64,000 bases of DNA from Paludibacteraceae bacterium (GTDB taxonomy: Bacteria > Bacteroidota > Bacteroidia > Bacteroidales > Paludibacteraceae): the NCBI GenBank assembly GCA_017464025.1, contig JAFUEI010000051.1, positions 25,251 to 89,250 on the forward strand, read 5' to 3'. Positions within the stretch are counted from its first letter, which is position 1, and each line of letters begins with the position of its first letter. Below the pieces are notes generated by a model. That model saw nothing but the letters and a program-made list of their open reading frames with translations, had not been told where the DNA came from and made no database searches. The position numbers and the translations under genes were made by a program. Shown one piece after another: positions 17,039 to 25,933 of this stretch.

Positions 17039-18946
17039 ATGGCATATACTATGCAACAACTCGGGCGCATGACACCCGAAGAACTGACAGACCTTGCGCA
17101 ATCGTTAGGTCTGAAACCGAGTAAGAACGCCAATCCGCAGTCTGTCATCTACGACATTTTAGACGCACAGGCCGACCAACGTGCGCAACAAGTGCAGGCC
17201 AAGGTGGAGGCCCGGGCCCAAAACGGAGAAGAGGGCGAACGCCGCAAGAAACAGCGCGTACACATACAGAAAAAACAGAGCGAGAAGGTGAATTTAGACT
17301 ACTTCAACAAGAAGAACGACGCCCCGCAAGAGACACTTGCCAGCATCAATGCCTCGCAAGGTATCCAAACGAGCGAGCAGAAGAAAGCTGCGGCCGCAGA
17401 TACATTGTTCAACCTGCCGGCAACGGGTAGCGTCAGTGCGGGCTCTACGGACAAAGCCGCCGCCGAGCCGGCGCAGCCCACCGCCCAGAAGAGCCGCCGC
17501 GGGCGCAAACCCAAAGCCGCCCAGCCGGTTGCCCCCGTGCTTCCCCTCACCACGGAGCCTTCTGCCGCCCCCGCCCAAGAGGCGGCAGCCACGAAGCCGG
17601 AAGAGCCCGTGGCCGAGCAACCGGCCAAACGCAAGCGGGGCCGTCCTCGCAAAGACGAGAAGGCCGTTGCCGAGACACAACCGGCGCAGACGCCGGCAAG
17701 CGTGACGGAGCCGGCACCGCCCATCCAACCAGAGACTCCGACCAAGGAAACGCCCAAAGAGAATACCAAGCAGGACAAACCGCAGGGCAAACCGCAAGAG
17801 AAGCCGGAGAGCCGACAGGGCTACGACTTCGGGGATGCCATCCGCGGCTGCGGCACCTTAGAACTGCTGCCCGACGGTTACGGATTCCTGCGCTCGGCCG
17901 ACTATAACTACATATCGTCACCGGATGATATATATGTCTCCCAGCAACAGATCAAGCAATACGGCCTGAAAGCGGGTGACACCGTGGAGTGCGTCATCAA
18001 ACCCGCGCGGGACGGCGAGAAATACTTCCCGATGAGCAAGGTGGTCCGCATCAACGGTTGCGCTCCGGAGCAGGTGCGCGACCGCGTGGCCTTCGAGCAT
18101 CTGACCCCGCTCTTCCCCGACCACAAGTTCACGCTGTGCACGGGGAAGAACGACCCGCTGAGCTGCCGCATCATCGACCTGTTCGCGCCCATCGGAAAGG
18201 GTCAGCGCGGCCTCATCGTCGCTCAGCCGAAGACGGGCAAGACCGTGCTGCTGAAAGACATCGCCAACGCGATAGCAGCCAACCACCCCGAGGTGTATAT
18301 GATTGTATTGCTGATTGACGAGCGCCCCGAGGAGGTGACCGACATGGCCCGCTCGGTGAAGGCGGAAGTGATAGCCTCGACGTTTGACGAGCCGGCCGAG
18401 AACCACGTGAAGGTGGCCAACATTGTGCATGAGAAAGCGAAACGGTTGGTGGAATGCGGTCACGACGTGGTCATTCTGCTCGACTCGATTACGCGTTTGG
18501 CCCGCGCCTACAACACGGTGGCTCCTGCTTCGGGGAAGGTGCTGTCGGGCGGCGTGGAAGCCCAGGCGCTGCACAAACCCAAGCGCTTCTTCGGTGCGGC
18601 CCGCAACATCGAGAACGGCGGCTCGCTGACCATCATCGCGACTGCTCTGACCGAGACGGGTTCGAAGATGGACGACGTGATTTTTGAAGAGTTCAAGGGG
18701 ACGGGCAACATGGAGCTTCAGCTTGACCGCAAGCTGAGCAACAAGCGCGTGTTCCCCGCGGTGGACATCATGGCCTCTTCCACCCGCCGCGACGACCTGC
18801 TGCTGCCGCAGGAGGTGCTGACGCGCATGTGGGTGCTGCGCCGCCATCTGAGCGACATGAACTCGGTGGAAGCGATGGAATTTCTGAAAGAGCGCATGGA
18901 GCGCACGGAGAACAACGAAGAGTTTCTGCTGTCGATGAACTCATAA
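17039..18946 (+). CDS. rho: Transcription termination factor Rho with long disordered insertion
   Basis: This 635-residue hexameric RNA-dependent ATPase terminates transcription. A Rho_N/SAP-like helical domain is at about 1-50 ([19 protein letters not shown]). From about 55 to 260 there is a low-complexity Ala/Pro/Lys/Glu linker with two AT-hook-like basic patches, SRRGRKPK and [11 protein letters not shown]. The primary RNA-binding cold-shock fold follows ([19 protein letters not shown]), then the ATPase core with Walker [11 protein letters not shown] and the secondary RNA site region. The usual E. coli length is 419, so the excess is the linker. Such disordered regions are known in Bacteroides Rho, where one has been reported to drive condensate formation. 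An upstream in-frame start at 16919 is excluded by the promoter. Confidence 0.96.
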   Translation: MAYTMQQLGRMTPEELTDLAQSLGLKPSKNANPQSVIYDILDAQADQRAQQVQAKVEARAQNGEEGERRKKQRVHIQKKQSEKVNLDYFNKKNDAPQETLASINASQGIQTSEQKKAAAADTLFNLPATGSVSAGSTDKAAAEPAQPTAQKSRRGRKPKAAQPVAPVLPLTTEPSAAPAQEAAATKPEEPVAEQPAKRKRGRPRKDEKAVAETQPAQTPASVTEPAPPIQPETPTKETPKENTKQDKPQGKPQEKPESRQGYDFGDAIRGCGTLELLPDGYGFLRSADYNYISSPDDIYVSQQQIKQYGLKAGDTVECVIKPARDGEKYFPMSKVVRINGCAPEQVRDRVAFEHLTPLFPDHKFTLCTGKNDPLSCRIIDLFAPIGKGQRGLIVAQPKTGKTVLLKDIANAIAANHPEVYMIVLLIDERPEEVTDMARSVKAEVIASTFDEPAENHVKVANIVHEKAKRLVECGHDVVILLDSITRLARAYNTVAPASGKVLSGGVEAQALHKPKRFFGAARNIENGGSLTIIATALTETGSKMDDVIFEEFKGTGNMELQLDRKLSNKRVFPAVDIMASSTRRDDLLLPQEVLTRMWVLRRHLSDMNSVEAMEFLKERMERTENNEEFLLSMNS

Positions 18947-18961
18947 ACAAACAGACCTATT

Positions 18962-19975
18962 ATGAAGCGTACAATCATCTATATCATAGCGGCTGTATGT
19001 CTGATACTGAGCGGTTGCAAAGATTCGGGCCGCACGCTGACGAGTGCGACGGGCAGCATCTACGAGATGCTGGTTGTGATGGATAAACCGGCCTGGGAAG
19101 GCGACGGAGGGGCGCTGGTGAAGCAGACGATGGGTGCCGACATGCCCTGCCTGCCGCAGATGGAGCCTTATTTCTCGCTCTCGCAGGTCAGCCCCGCCCT
19201 GTTTGACAACTTCCTGAAGCCGACGCGCAACATTCTGCAGGTGGACATCAACCCCGACCGCTACACGCAGGTGAAGGTGCGCTACCAGACCAACGTATGG
19301 TCGCAACCGCAGGCGGTATGCCGCGTGCAGAGTCCGTCGGCGGAGGCATTTGCGGAAGCCTTCCCCGCCCATGCGGAGCAGATACGCAACTGGTTTGTAC
19401 AGCAAGAGTTAGTGCGTCAGGGGCGCTTCTACCGCAACTACAAGACCACCGACACGCGTGAGGCGGTGCAACACCGCTTCGGCAGCGACATCAGCGTGCC
19501 GGCCGACTATATACTGGTGCGCGACACGACAGCCCTGGTATGGGCCGTGAACGATGCGGGGAGTCTGAGGCGCGACCTCATCGTATGGAGTTATCCGTAC
19601 ACCGCCCCTGAGCAACTGAGCGCCGAAGCCCTGATAGCCAAGCGCAACGAGGTGTTAGGCGCCACCATCAGCGGGTCGCTGCCGGGCACGTATATGGGGA
19701 CGGAGTTCAAGCATTTCCCCCCTATAATGACAGAGAAGACGGTGGGCAGCGCCTGGTGCGCCGAAATACGCGGCCTATGGAAGATGCAGGGCGGCGAAGC
19801 GATGGGCGGTCCGTTTGTGCAACATACGCGCATTGACGAGATAAACCAGCGCATCATCACAGCCGAGGTGCTCATCTTCGCACCCGGGCAAAAGAAACGC
19901 AATGCGCTGCGGCAAGCGGAAGCCATCCTCTACACGCTGCGGCTGCCGCAGGAGCTGACGCTGGAGGAGAAATGA
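18962..19975 (+). CDS. DUF4837-family lipoprotein
   Basis: This 337-residue lipoprotein has the signal peptide MKRTIIYIIAAVCLILSGC with the lipobox LSGC (Cys19). The body resembles DUF4837 of Bacteroidota, a family without known function, with segments such as EMLVVMDKPAWEGDGG and RNILQVDINPDRYTQ near the start and YMGTEFKHFPPIMTEK near the end. It starts 15 bases after the rho stop and may be co-transcribed with rho. It is probably periplasmic or outer-membrane anchored. The residue after the Cys is Lys, which says little about sorting in this phylum. Confidence 0.8.
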   Translation: MKRTIIYIIAAVCLILSGCKDSGRTLTSATGSIYEMLVVMDKPAWEGDGGALVKQTMGADMPCLPQMEPYFSLSQVSPALFDNFLKPTRNILQVDINPDRYTQVKVRYQTNVWSQPQAVCRVQSPSAEAFAEAFPAHAEQIRNWFVQQELVRQGRFYRNYKTTDTREAVQHRFGSDISVPADYILVRDTTALVWAVNDAGSLRRDLIVWSYPYTAPEQLSAEALIAKRNEVLGATISGSLPGTYMGTEFKHFPPIMTEKTVGSAWCAEIRGLWKMQGGEAMGGPFVQHTRIDEINQRIITAEVLIFAPGQKKRNALRQAEAILYTLRLPQELTLEEK

Positions 19976-20098
19976 GAGACAGGGAGAGCCATTTCGTCAG
20001 TCGGGTATCGGGTAAACAGCAAGAATACCACTCTAATCTAACAACAATAGACAGCTGCCTTCGGCCACTAAATGACAGATAACATAGGAGAAAATAGC

Positions 20099-20221
20099 GA
20101 TATGCAACGTATGCGAAAATGCGAAAATGCGAAAATGCGAAAATGTCTCCTCCGTAACCTTGCCCAACCCATGCCCTCGCCACTTTTTCGCATTTTCGCA
20201 TTTTCGCATATCCTGCATATC
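20099..20221. repeat. Inverted repeat built from 8-bp tandem units
   Basis: The left arm has four copies of TGCGAAAA (20112-20143). The right arm has three copies of the complement TTTTCGCA (20185-20208). Flanks GATATGCA and TGCATATC extend the palindrome, giving arms of about 36 bases around a loop of about 45. Transcribed, this would form a long stem. Confidence 0.88.
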
Positions 20222-20313
20222 CCTGTCACTGTCACGCTCTCCCCGTACTCCCCGTCTCGCCCACTATGCTCCCGCCGTTCACCATTGCCCCATCCCCCTC
20301 ATTTCGTAGTTCT

Positions 20314-20385
20314 GCGGGTCTCCACCTCAGACCCGCTTCGTCGAGGCGTGGCTGAGGTCGGGTGCCCGTCCCGAGCAACCCGACC
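20314..20385. repeat. GC-rich segment with alternative hairpins
   Basis: GCGGGTC/GACCCGC (20314-20336) and GGTCGGGT/ACCCGACC (20356-20385) are two perfect stems. CCTCAG (20325-20330) and CTGAGG (20352-20357) could pair instead and would break both. No known RNA family is recognised. Confidence 0.5.
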
Positions 20386-20449
20386 ATACGCCCGCCTAAA
20401 CTCTCCTTCAGGCTGGAGGGAACAGAGATGCCTGTGTGGTACGCTCTGA

Positions 20450-20543
20450 CGGGAGTAGTGGGGATGAGGGGGATGAGGGGGAATGAGAGGGAATGAGCTA
20501 TTTTGGGGGGAGAGAAATGAGTTATTTTTTTTGGGGGGATGAG
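20450..20543. repeat. G-rich direct repeats with duplicated gene-end sequence
   Basis: GGGGGATGA-type units recur, followed by two near copies of ATGAGCTATTTT that repeat the 3' end of the adjacent lipoprotein gene (stop at 20544-20546). It looks like slippage or tail duplication just past the stop codon. Confidence 0.6.
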
Positions 20544-21452
20544 CTATTTTTTTCTGAGGAGCAGATGGATCTCGTCGGGACCTTCGTCGCCACCGAAGCC
20601 GGAGAGGAAGTCCCACTCCATCTGCCGGTCGGTCAGGCGGGTGACCGTGATATATGAGTTATATACCGGTTGGTTTTGCTCCCAACGGCTGAAGACCTCG
20701 TCCATCGTCATATTCGGGTCCTCGACAAACATGCCTTCTATCACAAGCCTATAGCCATTGGGGACTTCTTTCAGTGTATATTTGCGCCAACGATAGTCAT
20801 CGGTCTGCAAGTAGCCGTTTTGCGGGTCATATTCCACCATTCCCTTATCAGGGTCGAAGAGCCAGCATAGGTGTGTAAACTGCGCAATCCGTTCAACCGT
20901 CATCGTTTCCGTGGTGAGACCGGCGCCCCAGTAGCGACGTGTACCGCCCGTGACTTCCCATGTGCCGGCTATCAGCGAGCTGCTGCCGACCTCATCGGCA
21001 TAACGTTTGAAGGTGTAAGCATAATAATGATCATGCGGCAGGATCATCGACTGATTTAAATCGGACGGTACCTCGGTGGTCAAGACCAACATGTCCTTCG
21101 TAAGCGACACCACCTTGAGAAAGAGGAAACCTACTTCGCCCTCTTCCTTATCGAAACGGAGAAACATACCATCCGATTGCTTTTCAACAACATAATGCAC
21201 GGGCTGCGACTGCGTTGACTTATACAAGGTGTCGGCGCGGAACTCCCAGACCTCAGCTAATTCGTCAAAAGTACGGAAGGGCGTCTTTTCGCCTGTTGCC
21301 TCCGTTACTGTTGCGGCCTCAATAAGTTGCCACTTGCCCTGCAGCATTAGACGGGTCAGTGCTTCTGTTTGGGGCGGATTGGCGTTGCAACCGGTCAAGA
21401 GAGTTGCAACTATCAGCACAGACAATGCCGATATTGAGATAGGTGCTTTCAT
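20544..21452 (-). CDS. Lipoprotein with two lipocalin-like domains (unknown function)
   Basis: This 302-residue protein has the lipoprotein signal MKAPISISALSVLIVATLLTGC (Cys22). Two stretches start with a lipocalin-like GxW motif: LQGKWQLIEAATVTEATGE at about 38-56 and IAGTWEVTGGTRRYWGAG near 160. Each is followed by strand-rich sequence ending in a WxFRAD or YTLKEVP-type segment. No precise family is recognised; a small-molecule-binding or cell-surface role is possible. It ends in TAG and has a consensus promoter. Confidence 0.72.
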   Translation of the reverse strand: MKAPISISALSVLIVATLLTGCNANPPQTEALTRLMLQGKWQLIEAATVTEATGEKTPFRTFDELAEVWEFRADTLYKSTQSQPVHYVVEKQSDGMFLRFDKEEGEVGFLFLKVVSLTKDMLVLTTEVPSDLNQSMILPHDHYYAYTFKRYADEVGSSSLIAGTWEVTGGTRRYWGAGLTTETMTVERIAQFTHLCWLFDPDKGMVEYDPQNGYLQTDDYRWRKYTLKEVPNGYRLVIEGMFVEDPNMTMDEVFSRWEQNQPVYNSYITVTRLTDRQMEWDFLSGFGGDEGPDEIHLLLRKK

Positions 21453-21481
21453 GATGATATGATTATGTATTTTTACGGGTG

Positions 21482-21513
21482 CAAAATTACAAGAATCCGG
21501 CTAACATACCAAA
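21482..21513 (-). promoter_or_regulatory. Promoter of the lipocalin-like lipoprotein gene
   Basis: On the minus strand TTTG (21510-21513), a 20-base spacer and TAATTTTG (21482-21489), about 30 bases before the ATG. Confidence 0.8.
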
Positions 21514-21649
21514 CAAGGGGCTGTATCATTTGTGTATTATTTCGTTTTTACCCGTGTATGTTACGTCAGTCAAGCCCCCCTAAAAAGCCGCTGCGGGCAA
21601 CGCGACCTATATTGCCGCGCCCCCGCAGTCGGTTTTATAAGCGTTCGTA

Positions 21650-23593
<1,944 letters not shown>

Positions 23594-23666
23594 AATAAAT
23601 AAACGTACAAATGTTTACCGCGCAACGGCATACAATCGCCGCAGCGCGTATGTGTTTTTACGCCTG

Positions 23667-23697
23667 CAAAGGTACTACAATTTATCTACCTGTGCAA
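23667..23697 (-). promoter_or_regulatory. Promoter of thrS
   Basis: On the minus strand TTGC (23694-23697), a 19-base spacer and TACCTTTG (23667-23674), about 70 bases before the thrS ATG. Confidence 0.72.
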
Positions 23698-23718
23698 CCC
23701 CAGAACCCTAAACCCCAG

Positions 23719-23752
23719 AACCCCCTTCGGTTCCCCCACAGGGGGAAGGAAG
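23719..23752. repeat. Interspersed palindromic repeat, copy A
   Basis: The core TTCCCCC aca GGGGGAA is a perfect 7-bp stem within AACCCCCTTCGG...AAGGA. Related copies are at 32946-32980 (inside gluQ) and 34517-34550. This one is intergenic. Confidence 0.8.
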
Positions 23753-23789
23753 CCATGGGGATGGGGGGCTGACAGGAGCGATAGGGGTG

Positions 23790-24371
23790 TCAGGAGCGGG
23801 GTTTAGTTTTTTTGCGGACGGTCCAGCCGAAGCGGCCGATTTCTTCACCAAGGCGGTAGTAATGCCCGTGGCTGTAGGTGATGAGGCGGGCCCGCTGCAG
23901 GTCGAAGGTTCCGGTGCGCGGGTCGATATACTGCTCGTCGGCCTGGACATTGAGTACATCGGCAATGAACATGTCGTGGCTGCCCAAGGGGAGGATCTGC
24001 CTGACACGGCACTCGATGGAGAGCGGTGACTCGAGCAAGACGGGAGCCTTCACCTTTTCGCCCTGCACGGGGGTGAGATGCATGGTCCGGAACTTGTTGA
24101 CCTCACGGCCGGACCGCACCCCGCACCAGTCGGCAGCCCGCGCCAGCGCTTCGTTGGTAAGATTGATGACGAACTCGCCCGTACGCTTGAGCAGCGGATA
24201 GGAATGGCGCTCGGGACGCACGGAGATGTAGCACATCGGGGGATTGGTACAGACGGTGCCCGTCCAAGCGACGGTAAGCACATTCCATTCCGCCTCGGAG
24301 GCACCGCAGGTGACGAGCACGGCGGGCAGCGGATAGATCATTGTTCCTGGTTTCCAGTGTTGCTTAGGCAT
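23790..24371 (-). CDS. Flavin reductase-like (DIM6/NTAB family) protein
   Basis: This 193-residue protein of the flavin-reductase-like FMN-binding split-barrel family presumably binds FMN and reduces it or a substrate with NAD(P)H. The family pattern is visible: LVTCGASEAEWNVLTVAWTG at the FMN-binding start, PPMCYISVRPERHSY, FVINLTNEALARAADWCG, and LIECRVRQ-like sequence (SIECRVRQILPLGSHDMF). It starts 45 bases after the DUF4491 gene and is probably in the same transcript. Substrate is unknown. Confidence 0.85.
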   Translation of the reverse strand: MPKQHWKPGTMIYPLPAVLVTCGASEAEWNVLTVAWTGTVCTNPPMCYISVRPERHSYPLLKRTGEFVINLTNEALARAADWCGVRSGREVNKFRTMHLTPVQGEKVKAPVLLESPLSIECRVRQILPLGSHDMFIADVLNVQADEQYIDPRTGTFDLQRARLITYSHGHYYRLGEEIGRFGWTVRKKTKPRS

Positions 24372-24416
24372 GGTAGAAAAGGTGTTTGGGCGGCCGTCTA
24401 TTCCGGAGACAGCGGA

Positions 24417-24722
24417 TCAGTCGTTCTTCCGTCGGGGGTTGGCAGGAAACCAGCCCTTGCGTACACGCTCGCGCTGCTGGAAGAGTTCGTGGATGCCCCA
24501 GAAGGAGGAAAAGGCGAAGACTCCCAGACAGATGCTGAGCACATGGTTAGTGACGAGCACCGAGCCTGCCGCACCGGCAACGCCCGCCAGCGCGAACAGC
24601 CACCACGAGCGCACGCCGAGGTAGTATTCCGCCTTGATGACGACAGGATGGAAAAAGCCGATGATGAGAAACGTGGCAAGGCCAATCAGTATGCCTTCGA
24701 AGGAAGATAGGGTGATGTCCAT
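24417..24722 (-). CDS. DUF4491-family small membrane protein
   Basis: This 101-residue inner-membrane protein has three hydrophobic segments: FEGILIGLATFLIIGFFHPV, WWLFALAGVAGAAGSVLV and LSICLGVFAFSSFWGIHEL, followed by a basic C-terminal tail (RERVRKGWFPANPRRKND). It matches the pattern of the DUF4491 family found widely in Bacteroidales and Firmicutes, whose function is unknown. The ATG at 24722 follows a consensus promoter; a longer frame from 24782 would start upstream of that promoter. Confidence 0.82.
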   Translation of the reverse strand: MDITLSSFEGILIGLATFLIIGFFHPVVIKAEYYLGVRSWWLFALAGVAGAAGSVLVTNHVLSICLGVFAFSSFWGIHELFQQRERVRKGWFPANPRRKND

Positions 24723-24744
24723 AGTTGTTATGATTTGAGGGTGG

Positions 24745-24775
24745 CAAAGGTAGCACTTTCGGCCGATACCGGCAA
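24745..24775 (-). promoter_or_regulatory. Promoter of the DUF4491 gene
   Basis: On the minus strand TTGC (24772-24775), a 19-base spacer and TACCTTTG (24745-24752), about 20 bases before the ATG. Confidence 0.72.
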
Positions 24776-24849
24776 TCCCCATTTATTAGGAAAGAGCGAA
24801 TTACACCGTGCTTAAAGGTACTTCTAAAAATCACCCTTAAGAAAAGCGA

Positions 24850-24870
24850 AAGGCGGGGAGTTCCCGCCTT
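24850..24870 (-). terminator. Terminator after tRNA-Pro
   Basis: AAGGCGGG / CCCGCCTT form an 8-bp stem. The minus strand then reads TCGCTTTTCTT, a moderately T-rich tail. Confidence 0.7.
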
Positions 24871-24871
24871 G

Positions 24872-24945
24872 TCGGGGTGACAGGATTCGAACCTGCGACC
24901 TCCTGGTCCCAAACCAGATGCGCTACCGGACTGCGCCACGCCCCG
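24872..24945 (-). tRNA. tRNA-Pro (anticodon TGG)
   Basis: The minus strand folds as a cloverleaf. The acceptor 5' strand is CGGGGCG, the D arm GCGCAGTCCGGTAGCGC, the anticodon arm CTGGT TTGGGA CCAG with TGG at positions 34-36, and the T arm CGCAGGTTCGAATCCTG. The 3' end CACCCCG plus A is encoded without CCA. The sixth acceptor pair is C-A instead of the usual U-A, a small irregularity. Its own promoter is at 24972-25003. Confidence 0.95.
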
Positions 24946-24971
24946 AATACCCTTACTTTATTAAGCGGCTG

Positions 24972-25003
24972 CAAAGGTACGCAATATTTTCAACGTGTGC
25001 AAA
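24972..25003 (-). promoter_or_regulatory. Promoter of tRNA-Pro
   Basis: On the minus strand TTTG (25000-25003), a 20-base spacer and TACCTTTG (24972-24979), about 25 bases before the mature tRNA. Confidence 0.78.
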
Positions 25004-25055
25004 CAGAAAAGGCGGCCTGCCGAGAAAGGGTCCTTCTCATCCAACGGAGGGATAG

Positions 25056-25895
25056 TCAGACAGCGGTGCTGCTGCATGCGCTGATGCATGCCTGGCAGGA
25101 AATCTCGCCGGCAGCGGTGCGCAGTTCATAGTGGATGGCATTGCCCTCGTTGAGGAAAAGGACGGCGACGTCGTCGCCGCGTCGCACTTCGCGCGCGTAC
25201 TTGATATCAATGCGCAGGCCGCGTGTTTCGCCGAGTTCGGCCGGCGAGAGCGGGAGCGAACGCTTCAGGCCGGTAGGTTCGCAGGCATTGAGCATGAACT
25301 CCAAGTACTTGCAGGAGTTGCAGTGCCCGTTGTAGTCGATGTCGGAATACTGCACCTTATGAGGCCAGATGCCTACAGGTGAGCTTTCTGACGGCTGAAT
25401 CTCGCAGTAATCACCCGCCAACCACCCGCTAATCACCCGCTCGACATTGCTGAAAGCGTGCATCCGCGGTGCACGTTCGAGGCTGACGGGCAGTCCGTTG
25501 GCCATATCGAGGAAGGCCGGCTGGTCGAAGACGTTCTGTGCGGTGCGGTCGGTCATGCTGATGACGGCCCATACGGATCGCACCAGTCCGATAAGACGGC
25601 CTGCGACGGAGAGGCGGAAGTTGCGCATGGAGAGCATGTGGATGTTCTTCTCGACCCATGTTTCGACGGTCATCACCTCGTCCACAGTAGGTAGATAGCT
25701 GATTTGAAGGGAGAGGTTGGTGAGCACCCATGTGAGGTTCTGCTGCACGAGATAGCGCATGCCGAAGCCTCCTTGGTCGGCCACAATACCGGCCGAGTTG
25801 AGGAGATAGTTTTCCAACGTATAGAGACGGAGACGGTTGTTCTGGTCCAAGTCCTGATACTGGATGGTGTAGTCGATTCTGCTGATTTTATCCAT
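25056..25895 (-). CDS. Acyl-ACP thioesterase (FatA/FatB-type double hotdog)
   Basis: This 279-residue enzyme hydrolyses acyl-ACP to release fatty acids in the cytoplasm. Two hotdog domains are visible. The first (about 1-140) has LENYLLNSAGIVADQGGFG and TWVLTNLSLQISYLP, typical of the substrate-binding helix and strand. The second has VQYSDIDYNGHCNSCKYLEF, where the N..H..C pattern corresponds to the catalytic Asn/His region of plant-type thioesterases. I prefer the ATG at 25895 (MDKISRIDYTIQYQDLDQ). An ATG at 25946 would add 17 residues and overlap the S9 peptidase gene end by 13 bases. Either way it is co-transcribed behind the peptidase. Confidence 0.87.
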   Translation of the reverse strand: MDKISRIDYTIQYQDLDQNNRLRLYTLENYLLNSAGIVADQGGFGMRYLVQQNLTWVLTNLSLQISYLPTVDEVMTVETWVEKNIHMLSMRNFRLSVAGRLIGLVRSVWAVISMTDRTAQNVFDQPAFLDMANGLPVSLERAPRMHAFSNVERVISGWLAGDYCEIQPSESSPVGIWPHKVQYSDIDYNGHCNSCKYLEFMLNACEPTGLKRSLPLSPAELGETRGLRIDIKYAREVRRGDDVAVLFLNEGNAIHYELRTAAGEISCQACISACSSTAV

Positions 25896-25933
25896 GATTA
25901 CAGTGGTATGATTATCCAAGCCATTTGTCCTGA

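Larger units (their letters stand above)
19976..20543. other. Gene-free, repeat-rich interval
   Basis: About 570 bases between convergent genes. It contains a long inverted repeat made of 8-bp units (20099-20221), a GC-rich segment with mutually exclusive hairpins (20314-20385) and a G-rich direct-repeat tract (20450-20543). Short open frames exist but consist of repeat translation; I see no gene. Confidence 0.7.

Noticed and set aside
20099-20221. CRISPR array
   Set aside because: Units are 8 bases in tandem without spacers and arranged as an inverted repeat; no cas genes are present.
20072-20449. Possible protein of about 125 residues in the repeat region
   Set aside because: It is a translation of the 8-bp repeat and GC-rich hairpins, with no plausible protein character.
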